Below, piece after piece: positions 25,292-33,446 of a stretch of 49,498 nucleotides of DNA. The stretch is from Nitrososphaerota archaeon. GTDB taxonomy: Archaea > Thermoproteota > Nitrososphaeria > Nitrososphaerales > JACPRH01. The notes beneath the pieces were generated by a model. It saw only the letters and a program-made list of their open reading frames with translations. It was not told the origin of the DNA and made no database searches. Where the stretch lies: assembly GCA_016190055.1 (NCBI GenBank), contig JACPRH010000047.1, forward strand, positions 1 through 49,498, given 5' to 3'. Each line of letters begins with the position of its first letter. The first letter of the stretch is position 1. Position numbers and translations under genes: made by a program.

Positions 25292-25711
25292 TCAACTCTG
25301 TATCCTCCTCTGTGGATACCATGTTAGCCCGATTATCCCTGCTGTGAACATTAGGACTGAGCCGAGCATAAACCCCCACATTGTGGGAAATGCTATGATC
25401 GATGTGACGAGCACCAGCGTTGCACCACTCCTGATTTTCCCGAGATCAGAAGTGTTCAGCCACATAGTTCCGAGAAGTCCTAGTGCGATTACCAGAACCC
25501 CTAACGCGGCTGTTAAAGGCGGCCAGCCGAATCCGAACCAAGGTCCACCGCCCATCATCATCCCAGGCCCCATCATACCGAAGCCGTAGGAGGGTGAGCC
25601 GAAAATTGCTGCTGGAATTGTATACAGGGCGCCGATGCCTTGCAGTGCCAAGCCGATTACTGCGAGGGTGAAAGCTGTTACTGGATGTGTTGGGTATTCA
25701 GACATCTTCAT
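25292..25711 (-). CDS. Four-helix membrane protein with Met-rich loop
   Basis: The open frame reaches back to 25786, but ATG 25711 overlaps the arsR stop (TGATG) and gives a 139-residue protein that starts just before the first helix. Four hydrophobic segments are seen; the loop after the second (GFGMMGPGMMMGGGPWFGFGW) is rich in Met and aromatic residues, like the neighbouring Met/Gly-rich protein. Probably cotranscribed with arsR and the gene at 24315, and a membrane partner of the latter. Confidence 0.68.
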   Translation of the reverse strand: MKMSEYPTHPVTAFTLAVIGLALQGIGALYTIPAAIFGSPSYGFGMMGPGMMMGGGPWFGFGWPPLTAALGVLVIALGLLGTMWLNTSDLGKIRSGATLVLVTSIIAFPTMWGFMLGSVLMFTAGIIGLTWYPQRRIQS

Positions 25712-26040
25712 CACGCCCCAACTGTTTTCGTGAGTTGCTCTGTCTCTTGGAGCTGTTCGATGAGAACTTGTCTCATCAGTTCGCATGCCTGAATTATCTT
25801 CGGGTTCGCAACTTTGTAGTAGATATTGGTTCCCTCTTTCCTTGTCGCTACTACTCTTCTCTGTCTTAGTATGGAAAGGTGCTGTGAGACATTTGCCTGC
25901 TTCAGACCCAAGGTTTTGGAGAGTTCGTTGACTGTCTTCTCTCCGTCACTTAGGGCTTTAAGAATCTCTATTCGGGCTGCGCTTCCCAAAGTCCTGCATA
26001 TCTCAGCGTGGAGTTGAGAGACTTGGCTAATCATAATCAA
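25711..26040 (-). CDS. ArsR-family regulator with two cysteines
   Basis: A 109-residue winged-helix repressor. The HTH (TVNELSKTLGLKQANVSQHLSILRQRRVV, about 36-64) is typical of ArsR/SmtB proteins. The metal-binding ELCVCDL motif is absent. Instead there is one Cys in the N-terminal helix (Cys15) and one in the C-terminal helix (Cys86), the arrangement used by persulfide sensors such as SqrR/BigR. It is divergent from the sqr-dsrE genes, with palindromes near both promoters, so it probably controls both directions in response to sulfide. Confidence 0.85.
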   Translation of the reverse strand: MIMISQVSQLHAEICRTLGSAARIEILKALSDGEKTVNELSKTLGLKQANVSQHLSILRQRRVVATRKEGTNIYYKVANPKIIQACELMRQVLIEQLQETEQLTKTVGA

Positions 26041-26044
26041 TCAA

Positions 26045-26064
26045 TCATATATTCGCATATATGA
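26045..26064. promoter_or_regulatory. Palindrome at the arsR promoter
   Basis: TCATATAT and ATATATGA form a perfect 8-bp inverted repeat with a 4-nt spacer, ending 5 nt before ATG 26040. The half-site ATATATGAAT (26057-26066) recurs at 26165-26174 in front of sqr. The likely binding site of the ArsR protein, overlapping the TATA region. Confidence 0.6.
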
Positions 26065-26164
26065 ATTGATATAAAAGCCTTTCTTCTTCAAGTCCGTATG
26101 CCCATGTGCTCAAGTTCGCCTGCAAACGGAGTTACAACAGTTCACGGTTCCTAACGATATGCAT

Positions 26165-26174
26165 ATATATGAAT
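26165..26174. promoter_or_regulatory. Second ArsR half-site / TATA region of sqr
   Basis: ATATATGAAT, the same half-site as at 26057-26066, lies 30 nt upstream of ATG 26204, where the TATA box is expected. Binding of ArsR here would hide the box. Confidence 0.45.
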
Positions 26175-26203
26175 ATTATCGTAAAGAAAGCGAATGATTT
26201 AAC

Positions 26204-27361
26204 ATGAGCGGCAAGACAGTTCTCATACTAGGCGGAGGTGTCGGAGGTCTCGTTGCTTCTAATGTGCTCAGAGAAAAGGTGGGCGCTCAGACAACAATAA
26301 GGCTCGTGGAGCGAAAGAGGCAGTTCCAGTTCCCACCCTCATATCCTTGGCTAATGCTTGGCCAGAGAAAGCCGGAACAGGTGCAGAAGGATTTAGGACT
26401 CCTAAAGAAGAAAGGAATCGAGGTGGTGAATGATGAGGTTGAGTCTATCGACATAGATGGAAAAGTCGTCAAGGGTAAAGAAAATGACGATTTATCATAT
26501 GACTACCTTATAATAGCGCTGGGCGCTGAATATGCTCCAGATGCCATACCCGGTTTCAAGGAGCATGCTCACCACATCTATGATCTTGATTCGGCTGTGA
26601 GGTTCAAGGAAGCGGTTGAAAAGTTCGAGAGAGGAACTATCGCCGTTGGTGTATCGAGAACACCTTTCAAATGTCCCGCAGCACCCTATGAAACGGCACT
26701 TCTACTGGAGGATTACTACTCAAAGAAGGGTATGAGAGATAGGGTGAAGTTTGAGTTTTTCACGCCCGAAGGCAACCCGGTTCCAGCGGTAGGCGCAGAG
26801 ATAGGAAGTAAGGTAGCTGAGTTCCTCAAATCAAAAAATATCAGTTATCATCCCAAGCTTAAGGTTACCGAAATCAGGGATGGAGAAGCACGCTTTGAAA
26901 GCGGTGAACAAATCTCTTTCGACCTTCTCTTCTGCGTACCGCCACACAAAGCACCTAAACCGGTAGTAGATGCCAAATTAACTGATGAGACAGGGTGGAT
27001 ACCTGTAAAGCCGAGAACATTGGAGACCAAGCATAACGGGATTTACGCTGTCGGAGATGTGACTAGCCTGCCAACGCCGAAGGGCTACATGCCGTTCCTT
27101 CCAAAAGCAGGGGTCTTCGCTCATGGTCAGGCAGAAGTTGTAGCGAACAACATAGCCGTCCAGATCAAGGGTAGAGGAAAAGTGAAGGAGTGGGATGGCC
27201 ACGGCTCCTGCTTTCTTGAAGTGGGGCATGGTGAGAGTGCCTTTGTAAAAGGCAGGTTTCTAGCGGAACCCAAGCCTGAGATTGAGTTCCATATGCCTGG
27301 AAAGGTATGGCATATGCAGAAGGTTCTATTCGAAAAGTACTGGATGCGCCACTGGTTCTAA
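26204..27361 (+). CDS. sqr: Sulfide:quinone oxidoreductase-like flavoprotein
   Basis: FAD-dependent membrane-surface enzyme that oxidises sulfide and reduces quinone. The 385-residue protein opens with GGGVGG (10-15, FAD ADP loop), has YLIIALGAEY (101-110), the catalytic-type Cys157 in FKCPAAPYE, Cys244, a second FAD motif YAVGDV (281-286), and Cys336 in HGSCFLEVG. Two cysteines at the places of 157 and 336 form the active disulfide in canonical SQR. The C-terminal region is amphipathic and aromatic (KVWHMQKVLFEKYW), as for membrane attachment. Cotranscribed with the DsrE gene 24 nt downstream. NADH dehydrogenase type 2 is excluded by the Cys pattern. Confidence 0.87.
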   Translation: MSGKTVLILGGGVGGLVASNVLREKVGAQTTIRLVERKRQFQFPPSYPWLMLGQRKPEQVQKDLGLLKKKGIEVVNDEVESIDIDGKVVKGKENDDLSYDYLIIALGAEYAPDAIPGFKEHAHHIYDLDSAVRFKEAVEKFERGTIAVGVSRTPFKCPAAPYETALLLEDYYSKKGMRDRVKFEFFTPEGNPVPAVGAEIGSKVAEFLKSKNISYHPKLKVTEIRDGEARFESGEQISFDLLFCVPPHKAPKPVVDAKLTDETGWIPVKPRTLETKHNGIYAVGDVTSLPTPKGYMPFLPKAGVFAHGQAEVVANNIAVQIKGRGKVKEWDGHGSCFLEVGHGESAFVKGRFLAEPKPEIEFHMPGKVWHMQKVLFEKYWMRHWF

Positions 27362-27385
27362 CTAGAAGGCGAGATGAATAGATAG

Positions 27386-27709
27386 ATGAAGATAGGTATG
27401 ATTCTGAATACGAATGATCCGGAAACTGTTTGGAATGCTTTCAGGTTTGGAGTCACATCCCTCACAAACGAGCATGGTGTCAGGGTTTTCCTCCTCGGCA
27501 GAGGAGTGGAGATAGAGGAGATACGCAGTGAGGAGTTCGATGTTGCGAAGCAGGTTCAACACTTCCTCGATGCAGGAGGCGAGATTTTGGCCTGCGGAAC
27601 CTGCCTAAAGATAAGGAAGAAAGGCGAAATGAAGATCTGCCCCATATCCACGATGCAGAACTTACTGGAAATCGTTGAGAGCTCCGACAAGGTCATCACC
27701 TTCTCCTGA
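27386..27709 (+). CDS. DsrE-family sulfur-transfer protein
   Basis: A 107-residue DsrE/TusD-like protein that can carry persulfide on cysteine. It has the first strand KIGMILNTNDPETVWNAFRF, the conserved Cys pair in ILACGTCLK (about 69-72) and a KICPIS loop. It follows sqr closely and probably accepts the sulfur released from sulfide oxidation. ATG 27386. The absence of a TusBC-like neighbour suggests a stand-alone carrier. Confidence 0.82.
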   Translation: MKIGMILNTNDPETVWNAFRFGVTSLTNEHGVRVFLLGRGVEIEEIRSEEFDVAKQVQHFLDAGGEILACGTCLKIRKKGEMKICPISTMQNLLEIVESSDKVITFS

Positions 27710-27823
27710 AACCATTCAGTATAACTTTCGCTCTTGGATTACACCCGAACATCTAATCAAAACAACCTGCTTACTGCAAGTCTAGTAATGCCTAATGATC
27801 AGATTGAATCCAAACCCATGAAC

Positions 27824-27990
27824 GTCAACTACCCGCCCCTGAAGGGTGTGGGCTTGTATCTGCCTGCGTAGCGTAGGTAGGCGATACGTTTGGCTTGTTG
27901 ACGATAGTAGAAAGCCTGGTCATCTCAGATTTACCGAGTTGACCGATGTTGCGGGCTGCATTCAGATCTGCGTTGAGTTCAAAACCACAC
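27824..27990 (-). ncRNA. Predicted omega (re) RNA of TnpB, 3' part
   Basis: In TnpB elements a guide RNA is made from the 3' end of tnpB and the right end of the element. Here the right-end hairpin (27824-27856 on the minus strand) closes with GTTGAC. The bases that follow, from 27823 downward, would be the guide taken from flanking DNA. The 5' limit given is arbitrary, within the coding region. Confidence 0.5.
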
Positions 27991-28997
27991 TGCCGGCATT
28001 TGAATCGCAGTCCTTTTCTGTTTCGCTTATCGATGTGTCCGCATTTGCTGCATCTCTGCGATGTATGTCTTGGATTGACTTCCACCACTATCTTCCCAAG
28101 ATTCTCTGCCTTATACTTCAATATCTTAAGCAGCTGACTGTAGCTCCAGCTTCCCAGAAGCCTGTTGAACTTTCTGCCGTTATCTACTTTTCTTCTGCTG
28201 ATCTCTAATGCTTCTACAGCGAATATATCGTATGGTTTTTGAACTAGCCCTTTTGCGATGACGTGGTTTGTATTCAGAGTGAACCGTCTCTCTCGTCCAG
28301 CAGTCCTCCTTAACTTACGTTTAACTGAGCGAGTGCCTAAACTCTGCAACCTTGCCTTCATGTATTGATAGCGGCCCTTTACATCTCTTAGATGTTTTGA
28401 GTTTACGAAAGTATTGTCATCGCATGCAACGATGTTCAGAATACCCCTATCTATTCCAAGAACCCTAACTCGGTCACTACTACTACCACCATCACCACCA
28501 CTATTGCTTGCTGAAGGAAGAACATCCGGTATCTCACACTGTATGTTGAGGAACATCTTGCCTTTTTTCCTTACTGTGAGTTGAGCGTTTGTGTAGATGC
28601 CTTTCAAGTATTGTTTGATGTAGTCGTAGATTTTGACTTTGAAGTCGAGCCTGCCCTTGACGGTGCTGAGCGACACGTATCCACTTTCAGGACAGAATTT
28701 GAACGTGCGCTTGTCGTAACGTATTTGACTGGGTTTCTTCAACGGTAGCCTCTTGCATTGTTCTCTTTTCAGCATCTCTGACGCTTGGTCTCTTGCTGTC
28801 TGCACTAATCCCGAGGGTAGCTGAGGCATCTTTTTCCTGGTTACTTGATAGGTTCCGGTGTTAAGATCGTTCTTGTTGTATGTTCTGTGTTCAAAACCAT
28901 AGTTAAGTGCAATCTGACAGGCCGAAGCGTACATTTGTGCTGTTGTGAGTAGTGGAGAGGTATCGCCACCTAATTGCACCTTTACCGTTCTGAACAT
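27825..28997 (-). CDS. tnpB: TnpB RNA-guided nuclease (IS200/IS605 group)
   Basis: A 390-residue TnpB, the transposon-borne ancestor of Cas12. The RuvC acidic residues are all present: Asp183 (LGIDRG), Glu262 (AVEAL) and Asp344 (NADLNAARNIG), as is the zinc ribbon Cys316, 319, 334 and 337. No TnpA is adjacent, so the element is of the IS1341-like, tnpB-only type. The stop codon lies within the typical right-end sequence GTAGTTGAC, and a stem CCCACACCC-TTCA-GGGGCGGG just before it is the conserved end of the omega RNA. A TATA-like TATTTAAAC at 29027-29035 precedes ATG 28997. Complete, hence possibly active. Confidence 0.92.
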   Translation of the reverse strand: MFRTVKVQLGGDTSPLLTTAQMYASACQIALNYGFEHRTYNKNDLNTGTYQVTRKKMPQLPSGLVQTARDQASEMLKREQCKRLPLKKPSQIRYDKRTFKFCPESGYVSLSTVKGRLDFKVKIYDYIKQYLKGIYTNAQLTVRKKGKMFLNIQCEIPDVLPSASNSGGDGGSSSDRVRVLGIDRGILNIVACDDNTFVNSKHLRDVKGRYQYMKARLQSLGTRSVKRKLRRTAGRERRFTLNTNHVIAKGLVQKPYDIFAVEALEISRRKVDNGRKFNRLLGSWSYSQLLKILKYKAENLGKIVVEVNPRHTSQRCSKCGHIDKRNRKGLRFKCRQCGFELNADLNAARNIGQLGKSEMTRLSTIVNKPNVSPTYATQADTSPHPSGAGS

Positions 28998-29129
28998 CGT
29001 TTCGTTTATTAGAAAGTACAGGTCAGTATTTAAACGCTATATCGATTACCTTTTGACTTTCATCCCACCGCTGAAGCATATGAGTTTTCAGTCAATACCT
29101 GATAAACAAAGCACTCTGGTCAATCGAAG

Positions 29130-29180
29130 ATTTTGAGTCCACATCTAGAACCGTAAATGCATCGGATCCCTCTGGGCCCG
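29130..29180 (+). repeat. tRNA-Arg 3'-end scar with arm, copy B
   Basis: The last 15 nt (ATCCCTCTGGGCCCG) equal tRNA-Arg 23324-23338. The 36 nt before them match the arm of copy A (23978-24015) with about eight differences over the whole unit. The following 29181-29540 carry no gene I can support. Confidence 0.65.
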
Positions 29181-29540
29181 CCACCATTAGGTGAAGTCCT
29201 TTTCAGTGTCTTTTAGGTTAATGGGCGTATTTGACATGTATCTGCAGAAGTACATCTCCAAGGAGCTGGACTTTAGAAGCTGAAAACTCACAGAATCATA
29301 GCTTGTTTCTCGGAACGAGGGCTCGTGTATGTCGAAAGACGAGGCAACACCAAGGAGGTTTCACCGGCCTCTTGGTTTTACTTCGCGGATCGCTGTTGAT
29401 CTGGCGAATGGTGTATGCGCGGGTTTAGTAAAAAGGTGATACATCATTAATGACAGAACGGAGCCTAGGCTGCCGAACGACTTCTAATCAAAGACCGCGA
29501 CATGCTCTAAGCAGTATGTATTGGCTATGCGGAAGTAAAG

Positions 29541-29834
29541 CTATTCCAAAGCGTCTGTTTCTTCGCTTGCCTTGCTAACATTGATCTCATCGACGCTTCG
29601 GATGACCGCGCTGTTTTCCTGCATAATCTTAACGATGTCTTCATAGTTAATATCTCTCCCTTTTATGATCAGTTTAATCGTCTCGGTCTTAACATCCACC
29701 TCGGTGACTGTGGTTTCGACTTCATCTACTCCTTTAATGAGGCAAAGGGCCTTTGAAAGATCAAGAATCGTGGTCTCTCGAGGTTTCAGCGCATCGATAA
29801 CCATCCGCTTAATATGAATCAGTTGGTTCACCAC
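29541..29834 (-). CDS. DUF211-family protein
   Basis: A protein of about 97 residues of the archaeal DUF211 (COG1888) family, a ferredoxin-like fold known to form rings and to bind metal in structures. It shows the IKRMVIDALKPRETTILDLSKAL start, GVDEVETTVTEVDVKTETIKLIIKG middle and VIRSVDEI end. The frame opens at 29867, but family length and a TATA-like GGATTTATGTATAACC at 29848-29862 make GTG 29834 the better start, with almost no leader. Divergent from a VIT1-type transporter gene, a pairing seen in other archaea; a link to metal transport is inferred. Confidence 0.8.
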   Translation of the reverse strand: MVNQLIHIKRMVIDALKPRETTILDLSKALCLIKGVDEVETTVTEVDVKTETIKLIIKGRDINYEDIVKIMQENSAVIRSVDEINVSKASEETDALE

Positions 29835-29951
29835 GCCACGGGCGCAGATGGTTATACATAAATCCAACCATTTCTAAAAGATCATGCGCACAAAAACTGG
29901 AGGATTTGCAACTTCAAAAAAACTTTACGACCCGCAGGTGTGACTTGTTAA

Positions 29952-30545
29952 GTGGCGGATTTTTTATCGACCTTTCGAAACTACCTTAAAATCGCCCGTG
30001 CCGACACCATTGCACGCCGTTACCTTGTTATGAACGGATTTGATGGTGCGCTGACCACTCTAGGTCTAATTATGGGCGCATACACAGCAGGTGCTCTTGA
30101 TCCTCGCCTAATCCTAACTGCCGGCTTTGGAGTTGGCCTAGCACTGGGAATCTCAGGCGTTACAAGCGCCTTCATAGCTGAGAAGGCAGAACGTGACAGA
30201 AGCATCAAGGCCCTAGAAGCCGCGATGTTCACCAATCTAGACGACACGGTCATGGCTCGTGCATCTGATGCGGCCGTATATTTTGTCGCTTTAATCAACG
30301 CGCTGTCGCCAGTTGTGGCAGCCTTCGTCTCATTGTCCCCTTTCACATTTGCCCTCCTAGGAATGCTCCCGACTATGACCGCCTTCTATCTCGCCCTAGG
30401 AATAAACGGCATAACACTCTTCATCCTAGGCGTCGTTCTGGGCCAGTCGTCCCGCGCAAATACCATACTCTATGGTAGCCTGATGGTATTGGCTGGGTTC
30501 GCAACCGCACTAGTGATGTTGCTACTCCGGATCACCAATGTATAG
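29952..30545 (+). CDS. VIT1/CCC1-family metal transporter
   Basis: A 197-residue membrane protein of the VIT1/CCC1 (COG1814) family that moves Fe(II) or Mn(II). The N-terminal segment ARRYLVMNGFDGALTTLGLIMGA (about 21-43) is the hallmark helix with its Asp; GISGVTSAFIAEKAERDRS and two C-terminal helix pairs follow. About five membrane helices. GTG 29952. The neighbouring divergent DUF211 gene supports a metal role. The direction of transport cannot be told from sequence. Confidence 0.8.
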   Translation: MADFLSTFRNYLKIARADTIARRYLVMNGFDGALTTLGLIMGAYTAGALDPRLILTAGFGVGLALGISGVTSAFIAEKAERDRSIKALEAAMFTNLDDTVMARASDAAVYFVALINALSPVVAAFVSLSPFTFALLGMLPTMTAFYLALGINGITLFILGVVLGQSSRANTILYGSLMVLAGFATALVMLLLRITNV

Positions 30546-30618
30546 TAAAGGCCAACCTATCCAATCTACAGAACGGTAAAGCAACTTATGTCATATTGCT
30601 TCGTACTTCGACTTTAGC

Positions 30619-30768
30619 GTGATAAGACAAAAGAGAAGTCACGCCACCTTCTACAATGGAGAAATCCATGTGACAGTTCCAGTAAAAGAAAGAGATCCGG
30701 TAGGTTTGCTAAAGGTGATACTGGAAGATTCTGGGATATCTAGAGAAGAATTCCCAGAGAATCGCTAG
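30619..30768 (+). CDS. Small protein (49 aa), uncertain
   Basis: GTG 30619 to TAG 30766-30768. The product begins with basic residues, has two short strands (HATFYNGEIHVTVPV) and then an amphipathic helix (DPVGLLKVILEDSG), which looks like a small folded unit rather than random frame. No ribosome-binding site is obvious. It lies inside the integrated region after the VIT1 gene. Confidence 0.35.
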   Translation: MIRQKRSHATFYNGEIHVTVPVKERDPVGLLKVILEDSGISREEFPENR

Positions 30769-30851
30769 GTTCTGCACCTCACTTTCTTTATCAGTAGTTG
30801 GAAGAAACAACTTCAAACTCTGGCCAAGTGAATTGCGGACCATTCCCAGCT

Positions 30852-30882
30852 CCTAAAACGCCCCGAGGGACTCCTGGGCCCG
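30852..30882 (+). repeat. tRNA-Arg 3'-end scar, copy C (degenerate)
   Basis: Ends in CTCCTGGGCCCG, matching the tRNA-Arg 3' end with one change, and the preceding TAAAACGCCCCG resembles TAAACGCCTCG of copy A. More worn than copies A and B, as expected for an older integration. It may mark the outer border of the island. Confidence 0.45.
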
Positions 30883-30993
30883 CGTTTATATCCGTGCAGG
30901 GTTGCCAAAAACTATGTTGAAGGATGCGGGACAGCTAGAGAAAGATTTGCAGAACACCCGTGTGAATCGTATGTTGCTAGATGAATGATATTC

Positions 30994-31710
30994 CTAGTGG
31001 GCATGTTTTTCCGTCGATTTTTTCTTGCTTCTCATGATTTCTCGATCTAGGATCTCGTAAGCTCTGGGGCCGTCTTTCCTGTCAAGGATCAAGATTGTTT
31101 CCTCGCCGATGTATGTGTTGATTATGTTTATTCCTGAGCGGTAGAGCAGTTCAGTGATGAGTGATGCGAAGCCGGGGGTTCCTTCAACTGCAGCGGCAAG
31201 GTGAAGGCTCAGTTTTGATGAATCCATCTTCTCATTGTCGATGTGCCATTTACTGAGCCTCGATCGAATATGTGCCTCATAATCTTCCGAATCGGCAATC
31301 AGTTTGATCGAGTTTGAGAGCTGGAAGATGTGGGGTGGTTCATTCAGGCTGGACGAGGCCGCGTTAATCTGTTCCAAGATGGCGGGAAATTCGGTTTTCT
31401 TGGCGGTGATGGTTACGTTTGCGATGCTGCTGGCTAGGGTTATTCGAGTGTCCCTTAGGATGTCCAGTGGTTCCTCGGTGTTAGTGTTTGTGACGGTGTC
31501 TGAAAACCTCTTGACGGCTACGACGATGGAGTTAATACTTGTCTTTTTGCCGGTGAGCTTTTCAACCTCAGGCTTGATCTTGACGGCAAGTGCATGGTAG
31601 TTAATGATCTTCTGTTTGATGCAATCATAAATCGGCTGATTCTCGGTGATAACTGAGGATACGGCGCTCTGAACGGTAACCCTATCTTGAATAGCCATTT
31701 TCGAAATCAA
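30994..31710 (-). CDS. ACT-like domain protein
   Basis: A 238-residue soluble protein. The C-terminal 75 residues (about 160-235) have an ACT-like pattern: strand SLHLAAAVEGTPGFASLITELLYRSG, then INIINTYIGEETILILDRKDGPRAYEIL, as in amino-acid-sensing domains. The first 90 residues are helical with a HALAVKIKPEVEKLTGKK segment suggestive of a winged helix. Such proteins are common in archaea near housekeeping genes but without known role. It is divergent from the thermosome gene and shares its 80-nt promoter region. Confidence 0.65.
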   Translation of the reverse strand: MISKMAIQDRVTVQSAVSSVITENQPIYDCIKQKIINYHALAVKIKPEVEKLTGKKTSINSIVVAVKRFSDTVTNTNTEEPLDILRDTRITLASSIANVTITAKKTEFPAILEQINAASSSLNEPPHIFQLSNSIKLIADSEDYEAHIRSRLSKWHIDNEKMDSSKLSLHLAAAVEGTPGFASLITELLYRSGINIINTYIGEETILILDRKDGPRAYEILDREIMRSKKKSTEKHAH

Positions 31711-31747
31711 CCCGCTCCGTAATAAATTCTCATCTAAATAGACATAT

Positions 31748-31755
31748 CTATATAG
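31748..31755 (+). promoter_or_regulatory. TATA box of the thermosome gene
   Basis: CTATATAG lies 35-42 nt before ATG 31790, giving a predicted transcript start near 31777 and a leader of about 13 nt. Confidence 0.5.
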
Positions 31756-31757
31756 TA

Positions 31758-31773
31758 CGTAATATTTATTACG
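31758..31773. promoter_or_regulatory. Palindromic operator at the thermosome promoter
   Basis: CGTAATA and TATTACG form a perfect 7-bp inverted repeat with a 2-nt centre between the TATA box and the expected transcript start. Related GTAATAAAT sequences occur at 31719-31727 and 31780-31788. A repressor here would block chaperonin transcription, as Phr does for heat-shock genes in other archaea. Confidence 0.5.
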
Positions 31774-31789
31774 GTTGGGTAATAAATGG

Positions 31790-33445
31790 ATGGCCGAAGT
31801 ATCTTACGGAAAGACGTCGGGTGGACAGCAAGTCCTCATTTTGAAGGAAGGAACATCTCAAAGTCGTGGAAGACGAGCTCAGAACAACAACATTATAGCA
31901 GCCAAATTGATCGCAGAAGTAGTAAAATCATGTTTAGGTCCCAGAGGCATGGACAAGATGCTCGTAGACGGCATGGGAGATGTTACAATAACTAACGATG
32001 GCGCAACTATTCTGAAGGAGATTGATGTTCAGCACCCTGCTGCGAAGATGATGGTTGAGATATCCAAAGCCATTGACAACGAGGTGGGCGATGGGACAAC
32101 TTCAGCAGTGGTTCTGACCGGGGCACTCCTAGGTAACGCTGAAGACCTCATCAGTAAGGGTGTGCATCCAATCGTCATTGTCGAAGGATACAGGAAGGCT
32201 GCGGCTCAAGCGCAGAAGATACTGGATAGAATATCGATCAAGATTGAGCCAACAGACATCGCGGCCTTGGTCAAGGTTGCCAGGACAAGCATGGCCTCCA
32301 AACTTATTTCAAATGAAAGCGTAGCATTAGCCGGTCTTCTGGTCGACGCGCTCCTCCAAGTTGCTGAAAAGACAGAAGAAGGCAAATACAAAGTCGATAT
32401 TGATAACGTCAAAGTTGAGAAGAAAACCGGAGGCTCACTAAAGGATACGGTGCTTGTCAGCGGCGTGATTCTGGATAAAGAAGTAGCGCACTCAGGCATG
32501 CCGAGACGAGTAAATAACGCGAGGATAGCGCTGGTGAACTCGCCGCTTGAAATTGAGAAGACAGAATTCGACGCCAAGATCAACATCAGTAGCCCTGAGC
32601 AGATCAAAATGTTCCTCGACGAGGAGACAAGGATGCTTAAGGAAATGGTGGAGAAGATATCTAAATCAGGAGCAAACGTGCTTGTCTGCCAGAAGGGCAT
32701 CGACGATGTTGCCCAGCACTACTTAGCGAAGGCGGGCATCCTAGCTGTAAGAAGAGTAAAGGAATCAGATGTAGCCAAACTAGCCAAGGCCACCGGCGCA
32801 AAGGTTGTGACAGGTCTTGACGGCCTATCAGCGGATGATCTTGGTGCTGCAGATGTAGTCGAAGAGAGGAAGATTGAGGAGGATAAATGGGTCTTCATCG
32901 AAGGCTGCGAGAACCCCAAGGCGGTTACGGTGCTAATTAGGGGTGGAAGCCAAAGAGTCATCGACGAAGCTGAACGCTCAATGCATGATGCTATCATGGT
33001 CATCAAAGATGTTCTTGAAAAGCCAGCAATCGTCGGCGGAGGCGGAGCTGTAGAAGAAGAACTGTCCCATCAGCTGATGGAGTGGTCAAATACTCTGTCG
33101 GGAAGAGAACAACTTGCAGCACGCAGATACGCCGAAGCTCTTGAATCAATACCTCTCACACTAGCTGAAAACGCAGGGTTCGATACATTGGACATACAGG
33201 CAGAACTGAGAGAAAAGCATGACGCAGGTAAAGTATGGTATGGTGTAGATGTTCTAGGAACTGGAGTTCAAGACCTGTACAACAAGGGCGTAATTGAACC
33301 GGCATCAGTCAAAGAGCAGATAATCAAGTCGGCGACCGAATGTAGCTGCATGATCCTCAGGATCGACGACGTCATCGCCTCATCCAAAATGAGGGCACCG
33401 GCTGGTGGCCCCGGCGGAATGGGCGGCATGGGAGGAATGGAGTAA
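31790..33445 (+). CDS. thsA: Thermosome subunit (group II chaperonin)
   Basis: Group II chaperonin that folds proteins in an ATP-driven double ring. About 551 residues with [12 protein letters not shown] and [13 protein letters not shown] near the N-terminus, the ATPase motif GDGTTSAVV near 91-99, the VVGGGAVE-type segment written here as IVGGGGAVE, and a Gly/Met-rich tail ([11 protein letters not shown]). The frame can begin at TTG 31775, but ATG 31790 fits homologues and the short leader. Complete. Confidence 0.96.
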   Translation: MAEVSYGKTSGGQQVLILKEGTSQSRGRRAQNNNIIAAKLIAEVVKSCLGPRGMDKMLVDGMGDVTITNDGATILKEIDVQHPAAKMMVEISKAIDNEVGDGTTSAVVLTGALLGNAEDLISKGVHPIVIVEGYRKAAAQAQKILDRISIKIEPTDIAALVKVARTSMASKLISNESVALAGLLVDALLQVAEKTEEGKYKVDIDNVKVEKKTGGSLKDTVLVSGVILDKEVAHSGMPRRVNNARIALVNSPLEIEKTEFDAKINISSPEQIKMFLDEETRMLKEMVEKISKSGANVLVCQKGIDDVAQHYLAKAGILAVRRVKESDVAKLAKATGAKVVTGLDGLSADDLGAADVVEERKIEEDKWVFIEGCENPKAVTVLIRGGSQRVIDEAERSMHDAIMVIKDVLEKPAIVGGGGAVEEELSHQLMEWSNTLSGREQLAARRYAEALESIPLTLAENAGFDTLDIQAELREKHDAGKVWYGVDVLGTGVQDLYNKGVIEPASVKEQIIKSATECSCMILRIDDVIASSKMRAPAGGPGGMGGMGGME

Positions 33446-33446
33446 A

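Noticed and set aside
29328-29438. 36-codon plus-strand frame between scar B and the DUF211 gene
   Set aside because: No ribosome-binding site and no motif; likely chance.
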